53,665 nt of DNA from NCBI RefSeq assembly GCF_001435775.1, contig NZ_AZFK01000052.1, positions 1-53,665 on the forward strand. The letters run 5' to 3'. The DNA is from Limosilactobacillus ingluviei DSM 15946. GTDB lineage: Bacteria > Bacillota > Bacilli > Lactobacillales > Lactobacillaceae. The notes beneath the pieces are model-generated. The model saw nothing but the letters and a program-made list of their open reading frames with translations, was not told the DNA's origin and ran no database searches. This document shows positions 1 to 9,492 of this stretch, piece by piece. Within the stretch, counting starts at the first letter, position 1; the number at the start of each line of letters is the position of its first letter. Made by a program: the position numbers and the translations under genes.

Positions 1-211
1 GGGGTACTTTTTGTCAAATATTTGGTGTCAAGAGCTTAACTTAATGACATTAATCTGTAAATATGTCGTGTGTTAAAATTGGAATTAGCGGATTTTTGAG
101 TGTTGCTATCACTACTATGTCCAAGTCTATTAAGCAAAAGTTGTGGCAGCCTAGTTTAAATACAGGGATAAGAAAAGGGACCAGCGAGTGATTTCGTTGG
201 TCCCTTTAAAC
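1..211. other. AT-rich left edge without a gene
   Basis: No credible coding sequence is visible. Bases 10-35 contain a TTTGTCAA stretch reminiscent of ISL3-type insertion-sequence ends, but the region is cut by the window edge and this is only a resemblance. The right part holds the terminator of mscL. Confidence 0.4.
174..207 (-). terminator. Terminator of mscL
   Basis: A perfect 10-bp inverted repeat (AAAGGGACCA/TGGTCCCTTT) around a 14-nt loop sits directly behind the mscL stop on the minus strand. It is followed by a moderately T-rich run. Confidence 0.75.
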
Positions 212-592
212 TTACTTTTGCTTTTGGTCTTCGAGCATTTGCACGATCTTTTCCAATGATTCTTCGGCGCTGGCGTGAGCCGGTGCTTCGGGTTCTTCTT
301 CCTTCTTTGGCATTGCCTTGTTAATGGCTTTCACCAGTAAGAAGACAACGAAGGCGATGATCAAGAAGTTAATGACCGAGTTCAAGAAGAGCCCGTATTT
401 GAAGTGGGCGTCGCCAACGGAGAGAACCAAGTTTGACAGGTCGATCTTCCCCAGGAAAATCCCGATCAACGGGTTGATCAAGTTCGCTACCAAGGATTTT
501 ACGATCGCCGTGAAGGCCGAACCAATGATAACCCCAACGGCCAGGTCCATCACATTCCCGCGACTGATAAATTCTTTGAATTCTTTGATCAC
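212..592 (-). CDS. mscL: Large-conductance mechanosensitive channel MscL
   Basis: 126 residues, the usual MscL length. The N-terminal amphipathic helix ([12 protein letters not shown]) is followed by the conserved pore helix TM1 at about 14-35 ([18 protein letters not shown]). TM2 is at about 66-88, and a charged C-terminal helix ([13 protein letters not shown]) would form the cytoplasmic bundle. The family forms a homopentamer in the plasma membrane that opens under membrane tension to release solutes during hypo-osmotic shock. The start is GTG at 592, preceded on the minus strand by AAAGGACG about 10 nt upstream. It is monocistronic with its own terminator. A TATAAT-like -10 (TATAAT at 637-642, minus) lies 45 nt upstream, without a convincing -35. 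Identification is secure. Confidence 0.96.
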   Translation of the reverse strand: MIKEFKEFISRGNVMDLAVGVIIGSAFTAIVKSLVANLINPLIGIFLGKIDLSNLVLSVGDAHFKYGLFLNSVINFLIIAFVVFLLVKAINKAMPKKEEEPEAPAHASAEESLEKIVQMLEDQKQK

Positions 593-719
593 AATATAAA
601 CGTCCTTTCTTCCAGTTTGCTAAACAGTCATTAACCATTATACGGGAAAAAGCGCGCTTGAAAAGATAAATTTTCTGATCATTTGATTAATAAGGGACAA
701 AATTTAAAAAATTTATTAA

Positions 720-757
720 AAAAAGACGGTTCCCCGTAGGGTTCCGTCTTTTTAAAG
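720..757 (-). terminator. Terminator of ldh
   Basis: The inverted repeat AAAAAGACGG/CCGTCTTTTT (720-729 with 744-753) encloses a nested GG/CC hairpin and is followed by a T-run on the minus strand, 15-20 nt after the ldh stop. It is the expected intrinsic terminator. Confidence 0.85.
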
Positions 758-771
758 TTTTTTTAAGCAAA

Positions 772-1814
<1,043 letters not shown>

Positions 1815-1841
1815 GAAAAATCGCGAATTTTTTCACAAGTT

Positions 1842-1855
1842 TGAAAGCGCTTTTT
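1842..1855. promoter_or_regulatory. Candidate catabolite-responsive element (cre)
   Basis: TGAAAGCGCTTTTT matches 12 of 14 positions of the CcpA cre consensus TGWAANCGNTNWCA on either strand. It lies about 30 nt upstream of the ldh -35 region, a position where CcpA activates. This is inferred from sequence only. Confidence 0.45.
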
Positions 1856-1922
1856 TCTTGTTCTTTTGCAAATGAAAGGGGTTGGTCTTTTAATTTTTCA
1901 CAATATTAAGTTTGTGATATCG

Positions 1923-2105
1923 TTAGCGACCCAGTCCACCGATTCCGCAGACGACAATTAATCCCAACAGTAAAACCGGCCATAACAGCACTTTGAATAG
2001 GATCGCCGCAATTATCAAGAACAAAAACACCCCACAGAGCCAGAGCGAAAATTTAAAGAGTTTCCAGAGCAGCCACAATCCGAGTAGTAAAAAAAGCAGG
2101 GTCAT
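1923..2105 (-). CDS. Small two-helix membrane protein, unknown function
   Basis: About 60 residues, almost wholly hydrophobic, with two predicted membrane helices (about 1-13 joined to 21-36, then 39-58) and a short cytosolic GGLGR tail. ATG 2105 is preferred: AAAGGTGG lies 8 nt upstream, whereas the upstream in-frame GTG at 2117 falls inside that ribosome site. The Trp/Leu/Phe-rich composition fits small stress-type membrane proteins common in lactobacilli, but I recognise no family. It is separated from ldh by about 200 nt and probably transcribed alone. Confidence 0.6.
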   Translation of the reverse strand: MTLLFLLLGLWLLWKLFKFSLWLCGVFLFLIIAAILFKVLLWPVLLLGLIVVCGIGGLGR

Positions 2106-2170
2106 TGCAAAAACCACCTTTCAGCAGACTAAAATTATGGTAAAATACTAGCTTAAACTACGCATAGTCT

Positions 2171-2199
2171 TTGGCACGTTGCCAAGGGTATGGTAAAAT
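2171..2199 (+). promoter_or_regulatory. Promoter upstream of the 2252 gene
   Basis: TTGGCA (2171-2176), 17-nt spacer, TGG-TAAAAT (2194-2199). The -35 box is the left arm of a TTGGCA-cgt-TGCCAA palindrome (2171-2185, flanked T/A). A leader hairpin AGGGC-gcagt-GCCCT follows at 2213-2227. Confidence 0.6.
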
Positions 2200-2251
2200 T
2201 AACACATTGTAAGGGCGCAGTGCCCTGGAATCAGTTGAGGAGGTGATTACC

Positions 2252-2596
2252 ATTTTAAATCGGACCAAACAGTTTATGCGGGATAACGATCTGACGTATA
2301 AGAAGGAATATATTCGCCCGATGATGACACCGGAACACGTCTACATCTTCCGGTTTGGTAAGCATAAACTTAACAACCGGGTAATCATTCGATACTCCCA
2401 TACGTGGACGGGTCGATTGAAGATTAATGAGATTGACGTCCGACTCCACCACCAGCACCACCCGCGGATTTTTAAGACCGAGCGCGATTTGATCATTTAC
2501 TTGACCAATCATTTGGAAAAGAAGCGCCAACAAGCGGGGGATGCCAAGCAGAATGAGGCCCCAGCCACGCCAGCTGAACACCCGGCGTCGGAATAA
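2252..2596 (+). CDS. Conserved-looking hypothetical protein with a probable ATT start
   Basis: About 114 residues, basic and His-rich in the middle (RLHHQHHPRIFKTE), with mixed alpha/beta composition, no membrane helix and no signal peptide. I do not recognise a family. The upstream in-frame GTG (2243) overlaps the last base of a near-perfect ribosome site (GAGGAGGTGAT, 2237-2247) and so cannot be well used. The codon at the ideal 8-nt spacing is ATT 2252 (protein beginning ILNRTKQFMRDND). The next ATG (Met9 of that reading) would remove conserved-looking residues. The gene has its own promoter and terminator, so it is not part of the prmA operon. Confidence 0.65.
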   Translation: MLNRTKQFMRDNDLTYKKEYIRPMMTPEHVYIFRFGKHKLNNRVIIRYSHTWTGRLKINEIDVRLHHQHHPRIFKTERDLIIYLTNHLEKKRQQAGDAKQNEAPATPAEHPASE

Positions 2597-2616
2597 GGCC
2601 ATCATACTAAATTTCA

Positions 2617-2657
2617 GGGGCCGCGGCAAAGCGATTTGTCGGGGTCTTTTCGTTTTT
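2617..2657 (+). terminator. Terminator between the 2252 gene and prmA
   Basis: A 14-nt arm pair (2617-2630 with 2635-2648) closes a GCGA tetraloop and is followed by TTTTCGTTTTTTT. It ends transcription about 30 nt before the prmA ribosome site. Confidence 0.7.
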
Positions 2658-2686
2658 TTAAGAACTGTGACAGCGGAGGAAATAAG

Positions 2687-3646
2687 ATGGAGCAGTGGAC
2701 AGAAATTATCGTTGAAACCAGTACGGCGGCCGTGGAAGCCGTCGCTTACCAACTAACCAACCACGGGGCGGCCGGGGTGAAGATTGATGACGCCGCCGAT
2801 TTTGCGCAGCTGACCAGCCAACCCGACCAGTATGGGGCGATCATTGATCCCTTCAGCCTGCCCCACCGGCAAAGCGGTGCGGCGGTAACGGGGTACTTTG
2901 CGCCGACGACCTTTGTGCCGGAAATCCTGCCGGAAATTGAAGCGGCCGTGCGGCAATTAGCCGACTTTGGCTTGGATCCGGCGCCGGGGACGGTCACGGT
3001 GCACCAATTGGAAAATGACGATTGGGCCTTGGCCTGGCAAAAGTATTACCACCCGATCCGGCTCAGCCGCCAGCTGACGATCGTGCCGGCCTGGGCCGAG
3101 TATCAACCAACCAGCCCGGATGAAAAATTGCTGGTCTTGGATCCGGGGATGGCCTTTGGGACCGGGACCCACCCGACGACCAAGCTGATGTTGCAAGCCC
3201 TGGAAATGACGCTGCGCGGGGGCGAAAGCTTGCTGGATGTCGGCACCGGTTCGGGGGTCTTGAGTATTGCCGCCAAGCAATTAGGGGCCGGGGCGGTGCA
3301 AGCCTTTGACCTGGATCCGGTGGCGGTGGCCTCAGCTAAAAAGAACCTGGCCTTAAATCCGGTGGCCGCGGACGTGCAAGTGGCGCAAAACAGCCTCTTA
3401 GACGGGATCAACACCCAAGTGGACGTGGTGGTCGCCAACATTTTGGCAGAAATCATCCTGCCCTTGATTCCCCAAGCGCTGGCCAACCTTAAGCCGGGCG
3501 GGGCCTTTTTGACCTCCGGCATTATTAAGGATAAGTTTGAAACGGTCAAACAAGCCCAAGAGGCCGCGGGCTTTGTGATTGATGAAACCTTGCGGATCAA
3601 GGATTGGTATGGGATCATTGCCCACAAGAAGGGGGAAGACGAGTAG
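2687..3646 (+). CDS. prmA: Ribosomal protein L11 methyltransferase
   Basis: 319 residues, the usual PrmA length. It trimethylates lysines and the N-terminus of ribosomal protein L11 using S-adenosylmethionine. The N-terminal substrate-recognition domain covers about 1-110 and the class I methyltransferase domain about 130-319. Markers are the [11 protein letters not shown] motif, SAM motif [21 protein letters not shown], an acidic motif II DLDPVA, and the [12 protein letters not shown] catalytic-region motif. ATG 2687 follows AGCGGAGGAAATAAG, and the upstream ORF extension lies in the terminator. The stop overlaps the rsmE start by one base, as is usual for the prmA-rsmE pair of lactobacilli. 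Confidence 0.95.
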   Translation: MEQWTEIIVETSTAAVEAVAYQLTNHGAAGVKIDDAADFAQLTSQPDQYGAIIDPFSLPHRQSGAAVTGYFAPTTFVPEILPEIEAAVRQLADFGLDPAPGTVTVHQLENDDWALAWQKYYHPIRLSRQLTIVPAWAEYQPTSPDEKLLVLDPGMAFGTGTHPTTKLMLQALEMTLRGGESLLDVGTGSGVLSIAAKQLGAGAVQAFDLDPVAVASAKKNLALNPVAADVQVAQNSLLDGINTQVDVVVANILAEIILPLIPQALANLKPGGAFLTSGIIKDKFETVKQAQEAAGFVIDETLRIKDWYGIIAHKKGEDE

Positions 3647-4395
3647 TGCAACGTTATTTTTTACCTGAACAAACCGCGACGGACACGCCGCTGGTTCTCC
3701 CCGCCACGGTGGCCCACCACTTGGTAACGGTCTTGCGGGCGCAAGTCGGGACGGCCGTAGAAGTCGTGCTGGCGGATCACCAGGCTTACCAAGCCGAGGT
3801 CGTCGCCCTGACCCCGGCGACCATCACGCTGAGGGCCCCGCTGACCAGCCAGGTTGAATTACCAGTGACGGTGACTTTGGCCTGTGGTTTACCTAAGACC
3901 AAGGAAAAGCCGGAATTGATCGTCCAAAAGGGGACGGAACTGGGCGCCCATCACTTTATCTTCTTTGAAAGTGAACGCTCGGTCAGCCACTGGGACACCA
4001 AAAAGGTCGCGAAGAAATTGGACCGGCTGCAAAAGATTGCCCTGGGGGCGGCGGAACAGTCGCACCGGACCTGGTTGCCAACGGTTGAATACCGGCCTAA
4101 CCTGGCCGCCGTTTTACAGGAACCTGCTGATCAGCGCCTGGTCGCCTGGGAAGAGTCGGCAAAGCAAGGCGAAGCCGCGGCCTTGACGCAAAGTTTGACC
4201 AGCTTGCAAGCGGGTCAACGCATCTTGGCCCTCTTTGGGCCGGAAGGCGGGTTGACCAGCCAGGAAGTCGCGGCGATGACGGCGGCGGGTTTTCAAGCAG
4301 TTGGCTTGGGGCCCCGGATCTTGCGCACGGAGACGGCCCCACTGTACTTTTTGGCGGCGACTTCCTACCAATTAGAACTGCAGGGCAATCTGTGA
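3646..4395 (+). CDS. rsmE: 16S rRNA m3U1498 methyltransferase RsmE
   Basis: 249 residues. It methylates N3 of U1498 in helix 44 of 16S rRNA with S-adenosylmethionine. An N-terminal PUA-like domain (about 1-70) precedes a SPOUT knotted methyltransferase domain. Its markers are TKEKPELIVQKGTELGA, the glycine-rich knot FGPEGGLTSQEV and the C-terminal LGPRILRTETAP. The start is the GTG at 3646 inside TAGTG, sharing one base with the prmA stop, so translation is coupled. The C-terminus is complete (TSYQLELQGNL). Two ribosome-modification enzymes in one operon fit a shared ribosome-maturation role. Confidence 0.95.
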   Translation: MQRYFLPEQTATDTPLVLPATVAHHLVTVLRAQVGTAVEVVLADHQAYQAEVVALTPATITLRAPLTSQVELPVTVTLACGLPKTKEKPELIVQKGTELGAHHFIFFESERSVSHWDTKKVAKKLDRLQKIALGAAEQSHRTWLPTVEYRPNLAAVLQEPADQRLVAWEESAKQGEAAALTQSLTSLQAGQRILALFGPEGGLTSQEVAAMTAAGFQAVGLGPRILRTETAPLYFLAATSYQLELQGNL

Positions 4396-4414
4396 TTTAC
4401 CGGCGGGGAACCTG

Positions 4415-4423
4415 TGCTAAAAT
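4415..4423 (+). promoter_or_regulatory. Extended -10 promoter before the 4461 gene
   Basis: TGC-TAAAAT with no convincing -35. It probably starts a transcript running through the small membrane gene into relA. Confidence 0.45.
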
Positions 4424-4460
4424 AAGAATTATCTAATCGGGCAGATTTGAGGGAATGCGA

Positions 4461-4790
4461 ATGCAAAGAATAAAACAATGGTGGCAAGCAAGTGATCGCC
4501 TTGCCATCGTGATCAGTCTGGTAATGGGAATCCTGGTGACGGGGCTGGCAGCGCGCAGTGGGCTCATCAGCCGGGTGCTGATGGTCGGCGGTTTGCTCTT
4601 GATCATCAACAGCGGGCTCAGCATTTGGCTGGGTAAGCGCTTGGTAACCAGAAAAAGCGGGATGCTGTTCTGGTTTCCGGGGGCCTACTTGTTAGGGGCG
4701 TATCAGTTTGCGCCGCGTTACATGTGGCCCTTTGCCTTAGTGTACTTGGGAATCAGTTACCTGGCTTGGTCAATGTCAAAACCGGACTAA
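4461..4790 (+). CDS. Four-helix membrane protein of unknown function
   Basis: 109 residues with four hydrophobic segments, at about 15-33, 40-57, 67-82 and 87-104. The N-terminus is basic (MQRIKQWWQASDRL). No motif names a family. ATG 4461 is preferred because GAGGG lies 7 nt before it, whereas ATG 4455 directly abuts the ribosome site. It lies 12 nt upstream of relA and is probably co-transcribed with it. A link to the stringent response is only positional. Confidence 0.7.
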   Translation: MQRIKQWWQASDRLAIVISLVMGILVTGLAARSGLISRVLMVGGLLLIINSGLSIWLGKRLVTRKSGMLFWFPGAYLLGAYQFAPRYMWPFALVYLGISYLAWSMSKPD

Positions 4791-4802
4791 GGGGGGATTG
4801 GG

Positions 4803-7034
4803 ATGTCGAAGGTGAAAGAATTAACGCATCAAGATGTCAAAGCGATGGTCGCTGCTTACATGAATGAGGATCACGTGGCCTTGGTTGAGCGGGCCTATCA
4901 CTTTGCGGCCGTGGCCCATGCCAATCAGGTGCGCAAATCGGGGGAACCCTACATTATTCACCCGATTCAAGTTGCGGGGATCTTAGCCGAGTTGCGGATG
5001 GATCCGGAGACGGTGTGTGCGGGCTACATGCACGATATTGTCGAAGATACCGGGGCCACCTTAGGCGACATCCAAGAGCTCTTCGGGCCGACGATTGCGC
5101 TAATCGTTGATGGCGATACCAAGATCAGCAAGATTCACTATAAGTCCAATAAGGAACAAATGGCCGAGACTCACCGGAAATTGCTCTTGGCGATGAGCAA
5201 GGACATCCGGGTGATGATCGTCAAATTGGCCGACCGGTTGCACAACATGCGCACCTTGCAGCATTTGCGCCCGGACAAGCAACGCCGGATTTCCAACGAA
5301 ACCTTGGAGATTTACGCCCCGATTGCCGACCGGCTGGGGATCAGCACGATCAAGTGGGAATTAGAGGACCTGTCCTTGCGCTACTTAAACCCGCAACAAT
5401 ACTACCGGATCGTCCACCTGATGAATTCACGGCGCGATCAGCGGGTCAGCTACATTAACGCGGCGATCGACCAGGTCAAACAATCAATCAGTGACCTGGC
5501 CTTAAGCGGGGAAATTGAGATCTACGGGCGGCCCAAGCACATTTACTCGGTCTACCGCAAGATGGTGACCCAACACAAACAATTCAGCGAAATCTATGAC
5601 CTCTTGGCAATTCGGGTCGTGGTGGATTCGATCCGCGATTGTTACGCCGTCCTAGGGGCGATCCACACCAGTTGGAAGCCGATGCCGGGGCGGTTTAAGG
5701 ATTACATCGCCATGCCGAAAGCCAATGGTTACCAATCCTTGCACACGACGGTGATTGGACCCGAAGGACGGCCGTTGGAAATCCAAATCCGGACCCACCA
5801 AATGCACGAGGTGGCCGAATACGGGGTGGCCGCCCACTGGGCCTACAAGGAAGGCAAGACGGCCGGCGTGGATCAGACCAGCCGGGATTCCCAAAAGCTC
5901 AACATCGTTAAAGAAATCCTGGAACTGCGCCAAGAAAGCAACGGGACCGACGAGTTTATGCAGGGGGTCCAAAGCGACATCTTTGCCGATAAAGTCTACG
6001 CCTTTACCCCGAAGGGTGATGCGATCGAAATGCCGAAGGGGGCCGGGCCGCTGGATATGGCCTACCAGATCCACACCGAAGTGGGGAACCATACCACGGG
6101 GGCGAAGGTTAACGGGCGGATCGTGCCACTGAATTACGAGATCAAAAACGGGGATATTGTCGATATTTTGACCTCGACGTCTTCGGCTGGCCCGAGCCGC
6201 GATTGGCTGGATCTGGTGTCGACCCGGCGGGCCCGCAATAAGATTCGCCAGTTCTTCCGCGCCCACAACCGGGAAGAAAACGTGGAGGAAGGTCACCGGA
6301 TCATCGAAACCGAGTTGCGGGACAATGGCTTTAATCCGGCCCAATTCATGGTCCCAGACCTGGAGCGCAAGGTCGCCGAGCAGATGCACTACAATTCGAT
6401 CGATGACCTCTACGCCGCCGTTGGCTTTGGGGATGTCCCACCGTTGGGGGTGTGCAACCGGTTCACTGAAGATGTCCGGAAACAACAAAAAAAGGACCGC
6501 CAGCGCCAGGCCGAAAAGGAATTGCTGGAAGAACACAAGACCTTTGATGCCAAACCCGAAAAGAAGAAGCTGCCGACGTCCAATGACCGGATCATTGTCG
6601 AAGGGGTCGATAACCTCTTAACCCGGCTCAGCCATTGTTGCAGCCCGATCCCGGGCGATGACATCGTCGGCTACATTACCAAGGGGCGCGGGGTGTCCGT
6701 CCACCGGCGGGATTGTCCGAACGTCAAGGCCAGCGAAGCCAGCGGCCAACGGTTAGTATCTGTTTACTGGTCGGATCCGCAGGGCGACCGGACCAACTAT
6801 AACGCGGATATCGAAGTCCAAGGCTACAACCGCAATGGTTTGTTAAACGATGTGATTCGGGTGGTCAACAATAAGACCCGCTACTTGAATTCGATCAATG
6901 GGAAGGTTGACCACAACCGGATGGTCACGATCTCCTTGACCGTAGGGGTGCGGAATTTAAACCACCTGCAATTGATCGAGGATGCCTTGAAGAACGTAGC
7001 GGATGTTTACGTGGTCAAGCGAGTCATTCACTAA
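4803..7034 (+). CDS. relA: Bifunctional (p)ppGpp synthetase/hydrolase RelA/SpoT (Rel)
   Basis: 743 residues, a long RSH enzyme. It makes (p)ppGpp from ATP and GTP/GDP on starved ribosomes and hydrolyses it otherwise. Domains in order: HD hydrolase (about 25-200) with metal ligands His53 (YIIHPIQ), His77/Asp78 (MHDIVED) and the DRLHNMRTL motif; synthetase (about 230-370) with YSVYRKM and the GRFKDYIAMPKANGYQS region; TGS (about 395-460, VYAFTPKGDAIEMPKG); a helical/zinc-finger segment with LSHCCSPIPGDDIVG and HRRDCPN; and a C-terminal ACT domain (about 668-743). The hydrolase residues are intact, so the enzyme should be bifunctional. ATG 4803 follows AAGGGGGGATTGGG. It is linked to dtd by 23 nt, as in most Firmicutes. 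Confidence 0.97.
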   Translation: MSKVKELTHQDVKAMVAAYMNEDHVALVERAYHFAAVAHANQVRKSGEPYIIHPIQVAGILAELRMDPETVCAGYMHDIVEDTGATLGDIQELFGPTIALIVDGDTKISKIHYKSNKEQMAETHRKLLLAMSKDIRVMIVKLADRLHNMRTLQHLRPDKQRRISNETLEIYAPIADRLGISTIKWELEDLSLRYLNPQQYYRIVHLMNSRRDQRVSYINAAIDQVKQSISDLALSGEIEIYGRPKHIYSVYRKMVTQHKQFSEIYDLLAIRVVVDSIRDCYAVLGAIHTSWKPMPGRFKDYIAMPKANGYQSLHTTVIGPEGRPLEIQIRTHQMHEVAEYGVAAHWAYKEGKTAGVDQTSRDSQKLNIVKEILELRQESNGTDEFMQGVQSDIFADKVYAFTPKGDAIEMPKGAGPLDMAYQIHTEVGNHTTGAKVNGRIVPLNYEIKNGDIVDILTSTSSAGPSRDWLDLVSTRRARNKIRQFFRAHNREENVEEGHRIIETELRDNGFNPAQFMVPDLERKVAEQMHYNSIDDLYAAVGFGDVPPLGVCNRFTEDVRKQQKKDRQRQAEKELLEEHKTFDAKPEKKKLPTSNDRIIVEGVDNLLTRLSHCCSPIPGDDIVGYITKGRGVSVHRRDCPNVKASEASGQRLVSVYWSDPQGDRTNYNADIEVQGYNRNGLLNDVIRVVNNKTRYLNSINGKVDHNRMVTISLTVGVRNLNHLQLIEDALKNVADVYVVKRVIH

Positions 7035-7057
7035 GCCAAAATAACGGAGGATAAGAG

Positions 7058-7495
7058 ATGCGAGTAGTATTGCAACGGGTCAACCACGCCCAGGTCACGA
7101 TTGACGGTCAAGTGGTCGGCAAGATCGGCAAGGGTTACCTCTTGCTAGTCGGCTTTGGACCGCAAGACACGCCGGCGACCTTGGAATACTTGGCCCACAA
7201 GATTGTTAATCTGCGGGTCTTTGAAAGTGAACCCGGCAAGATGAACTTGGGCCTCAAGGACGTCGGTGGGGAAATTTTATCGATCTCCCAGTTTACCCTG
7301 TATGCGGACGTGAAAAAGGGCAACCGCCCGGGCTTTTCCAATGCTGCCAAGCCAGCGGTCGCCGAGCCCTTATACCACCAATTTAATGATCTTTTGACCG
7401 CCGCCGGCATTCACGTTGAAACCGGCCAGTTTGGAGCCGACATGAAAGTCGAGCTGGAAAATGATGGGCCGGTGACGATTATTTACGAAAAATAA
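7058..7495 (+). CDS. dtd: D-aminoacyl-tRNA deacylase
   Basis: 145 residues, the standard DTD length. It hydrolyses D-amino acids (for example D-Tyr) and Gly mischarged on tRNAs, protecting translation. Family marks are the N-terminal [17 protein letters not shown], the active-site [17 protein letters not shown] region and the C-terminal Gly-cisPro-type signature around [14 protein letters not shown] 7058 follows AACGGAGG. It is the last gene of the relA operon and is followed by a strong bidirectional terminator. Confidence 0.96.
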   Translation: MRVVLQRVNHAQVTIDGQVVGKIGKGYLLLVGFGPQDTPATLEYLAHKIVNLRVFESEPGKMNLGLKDVGGEILSISQFTLYADVKKGNRPGFSNAAKPAVAEPLYHQFNDLLTAAGIHVETGQFGADMKVELENDGPVTIIYEK

Positions 7496-7532
7496 GTAAA
7501 TTAAAGCGGCCGGAAAAAAGTTTTAAAAATTC

Positions 7533-7583
7533 AAAAGCGCTAGCAACCACGTTACTGAAAACGTTGATTGCTAGCGCTTTTTG
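7533..7583. terminator. Bidirectional terminator between dtd and the convergent kinase gene
   Basis: A perfect 14-bp repeat AAAAGCGCTAGCAA (7533-7546) pairs with 7568-7581, with A and T runs on both sides. It serves dtd (+) and the minus-strand gene ending at 7632. Confidence 0.85.
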
Positions 7584-7631
7584 TTGTTGCTACTTACAGT
7601 TCTAGCCGAAAAAATGGTTTCTTCTCAGCCG

Positions 7632-8474
7632 CTAGTATTGCTGTAAAATCTGATCGACGCTTGGCCCGTAACTTTCGCCAAACAAGATCAGGTGCATGGT
7701 CAGGTAGTAGAATTGGTACCACGGCAGGCGGGTTTCAAAGCCCGGTGCTAAGGGCCAGACGCTTTGGTAGCCCTGATAAAAGGCCGGCTCAAAGCCGCCA
7801 AAAATCGTCGTCATCGCCAAGTCAAACTCGCGGTCGCCAAACAGGGCGTCCGGATCGATGAGGGTTGGCGTCCCCGTGCTAGTAAACAAGAAGTTACCGG
7901 CCCAAAGATCGCCGTGTAAGAGGCTGGGCTGGACCGAGTGGATCTGATAATAGTGAGCAAAGGCGGCCACCATCCGCTGGTAGTGCTGGTCGCGCCAGTC
8001 ATTCCAAACGCCCTGGGCCTTGGCGGCCGCGACTTCCGGGGCCAGGCGTTGGTGGCGGTAAAAATCGCCCCAGTCGGCATTCCAATGATTGTTTTTGGTT
8101 AAGACCTTGGTGGTGTGGTCGGTCGCAAAGCCGAACTGGTCGTTGGTGATTTGGTGGAGCCGAGCGACCGCTTGGCCGAGGGCAAACTGATCGCCCGCGC
8201 CTTGGTCCAGCCAATTTAAAATCAAGTAGGCGTGATCGGCCACCACCCCACTGGCCAACGGCTGGGGGACATTAACCGCCTGACTGAGGGTTAACAACCC
8301 CGCTTGTTCGTGGGCAAAATAGCTGGCCGGCTGGTGGGGTTGGACCTTGATGAAGTAGGTTTGGGTGGCCGTTTCCAGCCGAAAGGCCAGGTTGATGTCA
8401 CCGCCGCGCACCGGGACCACCCGCTGGAAGGGGGCGAAGGGCAATTTTTCAAACCAACTCAACGGTAATTCCAT
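7632..8474 (-). CDS. Fructosamine kinase family protein
   Basis: 280 residues with an aminoglycoside-phosphotransferase-like fold, of the fructosamine/ketosamine-3-kinase type. An N-lobe with GGDINLAFRL and an FIKVQ lysine (ATP binding) precedes the catalytic loop LLHGDLWAGNFLF and the metal-binding LIDPDALFGDREFDLA. Bacterial members phosphorylate sugar adducts on amines, a deglycation or repair role; the substrate cannot be read from sequence. ATG 8474 follows AAAGGAAG. It ends at the shared terminator, lies 15 nt downstream of the amidase gene, and is probably in its operon. It is not expected to give aminoglycoside resistance. Confidence 0.9.
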   Translation of the reverse strand: MELPLSWFEKLPFAPFQRVVPVRGGDINLAFRLETATQTYFIKVQPHQPASYFAHEQAGLLTLSQAVNVPQPLASGVVADHAYLILNWLDQGAGDQFALGQAVARLHQITNDQFGFATDHTTKVLTKNNHWNADWGDFYRHQRLAPEVAAAKAQGVWNDWRDQHYQRMVAAFAHYYQIHSVQPSLLHGDLWAGNFLFTSTGTPTLIDPDALFGDREFDLAMTTIFGGFEPAFYQGYQSVWPLAPGFETRLPWYQFYYLTMHLILFGESYGPSVDQILQQY

Positions 8475-8489
8475 GGCAAGACTTCCTTT

Positions 8490-9356
8490 CTATTTCCCAG
8501 TCCGCACCTGGCAGAAGCGGTTGACCCCTTTGACGATTTGGGTCGCCGCTTGGTCTTGGTAGCGGGCAGATTTAATTTGCTTAAAATCGCGCTTGGTATT
8601 AATGTAGCCCATCTCACAGAGAATCGCCGGCTGGGTGTTATCGCGGATCACTAAGAAGTCACCAAAGTCAGTCCCGAGGTTGGCCAAGGGCAGGGGCGTA
8701 AGTTCATGGTTGACCAAGGTGGCCAGGGTTTTGCTGGCGCCTTGGTGGTAATAGTAGGTGGTCATCCCGCTTCCCTCGTTGGCGTGGGGGGAAGAATCAA
8801 AGTGAAAGCTGATGAAAGCATCGGCTTTGACCCGCTCGGCGACTTGCGGGCGCGGCTTGAGATCTACGAAGTGATCATCGGTCCGCGTCATAATCACCCG
8901 CGCCCCCTGGGCCCGCAGCTTGGCGGCGACGCGCTGCGCCATTTGCAGGGTGTAAGTCTTTTCCATGTATTTGGCTTGTTTACTGTCAGCGACGTGTTCG
9001 GCCCCCACGTCGGTCCCCCCGTGGCCGGCGTCGATGACGATCGTGGCTTCACTTAAGGCATTCCCAGAGGCGACTTTGGTTTGGTGGTTGACCCGCCAGG
9101 CCGGCGCCCAGACGACCTGGTGATCGCCTAGGAGTAATTTGTACCAGTTATGACTTTGCCCAATCAAGCGGACCTTTTCGGTAGCCGCTTGGTGCTTGAG
9201 GGGCTGGTAAGTCAGCCCCGGGCCCATCCGTAAGGTCACCGCTTCTTTATGGATGGTAAGCCGATTTTGGGTTGCGATGATGGCAATCAGCAGCAAAGCA
9301 AGGCCGATGGGGAGCAAAGTGCTCCACCAGCGGCGGTATTTAATCAATTTCTCCAC
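8490..9356 (-). CDS. Secreted N-acetylmuramoyl-L-alanine amidase with SH3 domain
   Basis: 288 residues. A signal anchor or uncleaved membrane helix (about 12-28, LLPIGLALLLIAIIA) is followed by a bacterial SH3 domain (about 32-90) and an Amidase_3 zinc domain (about 104-285). The zinc ligands and catalytic residues are visible in IVIDAGHGGTD, the Glu before KTYTLQMA, SFHFDSS and the catalytic Glu of AILCEMGYI. The family cleaves the MurNAc-L-Ala bond in peptidoglycan outside the membrane, during wall turnover or daughter-cell separation. The start is GTG 9356 with AAAGGGG 9 nt upstream. It heads a two-gene minus-strand unit with the fructosamine kinase. Confidence 0.93.
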   Translation of the reverse strand: MEKLIKYRRWWSTLLPIGLALLLIAIIATQNRLTIHKEAVTLRMGPGLTYQPLKHQAATEKVRLIGQSHNWYKLLLGDHQVVWAPAWRVNHQTKVASGNALSEATIVIDAGHGGTDVGAEHVADSKQAKYMEKTYTLQMAQRVAAKLRAQGARVIMTRTDDHFVDLKPRPQVAERVKADAFISFHFDSSPHANEGSGMTTYYYHQGASKTLATLVNHELTPLPLANLGTDFGDFLVIRDNTQPAILCEMGYINTKRDFKQIKSARYQDQAATQIVKGVNRFCQVRTGK

Positions 9357-9457
9357 ACGAAATCGCCCCTTTTTGTTTCCTTAAAAATAAGTATGACCGG
9401 CTAAAGAAAAAAAGCAACCTTTTTCAAGGCTGCGGCTGGGAAATGTCGGGGAAAAAC

Positions 9458-9486
9458 TTGACTCGGCGCGGGGGAACGAGTAAGGT
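9458..9486 (+). promoter_or_regulatory. Promoter of hisS-aspS
   Basis: TTGACT (9458-9463), 17 nt, TAAGGT (9481-9486). Transcription should start near 9493, at the beginning of the T-box leader. Confidence 0.65.
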
Positions 9487-9492
9487 AAATGA

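Noticed and set aside
5652-6536. Long minus-strand reading frame (294 codons) inside relA
   Set aside because: It lies wholly opposite a clearly identified relA, has no ribosome site or family motif, and follows from the GC-rich third-codon bias of relA.
7632-8474. Kinase considered as an aminoglycoside resistance gene
   Set aside because: The GGDIN and HGDLWAGN motifs fit fructosamine kinases, a housekeeping family with the same fold.
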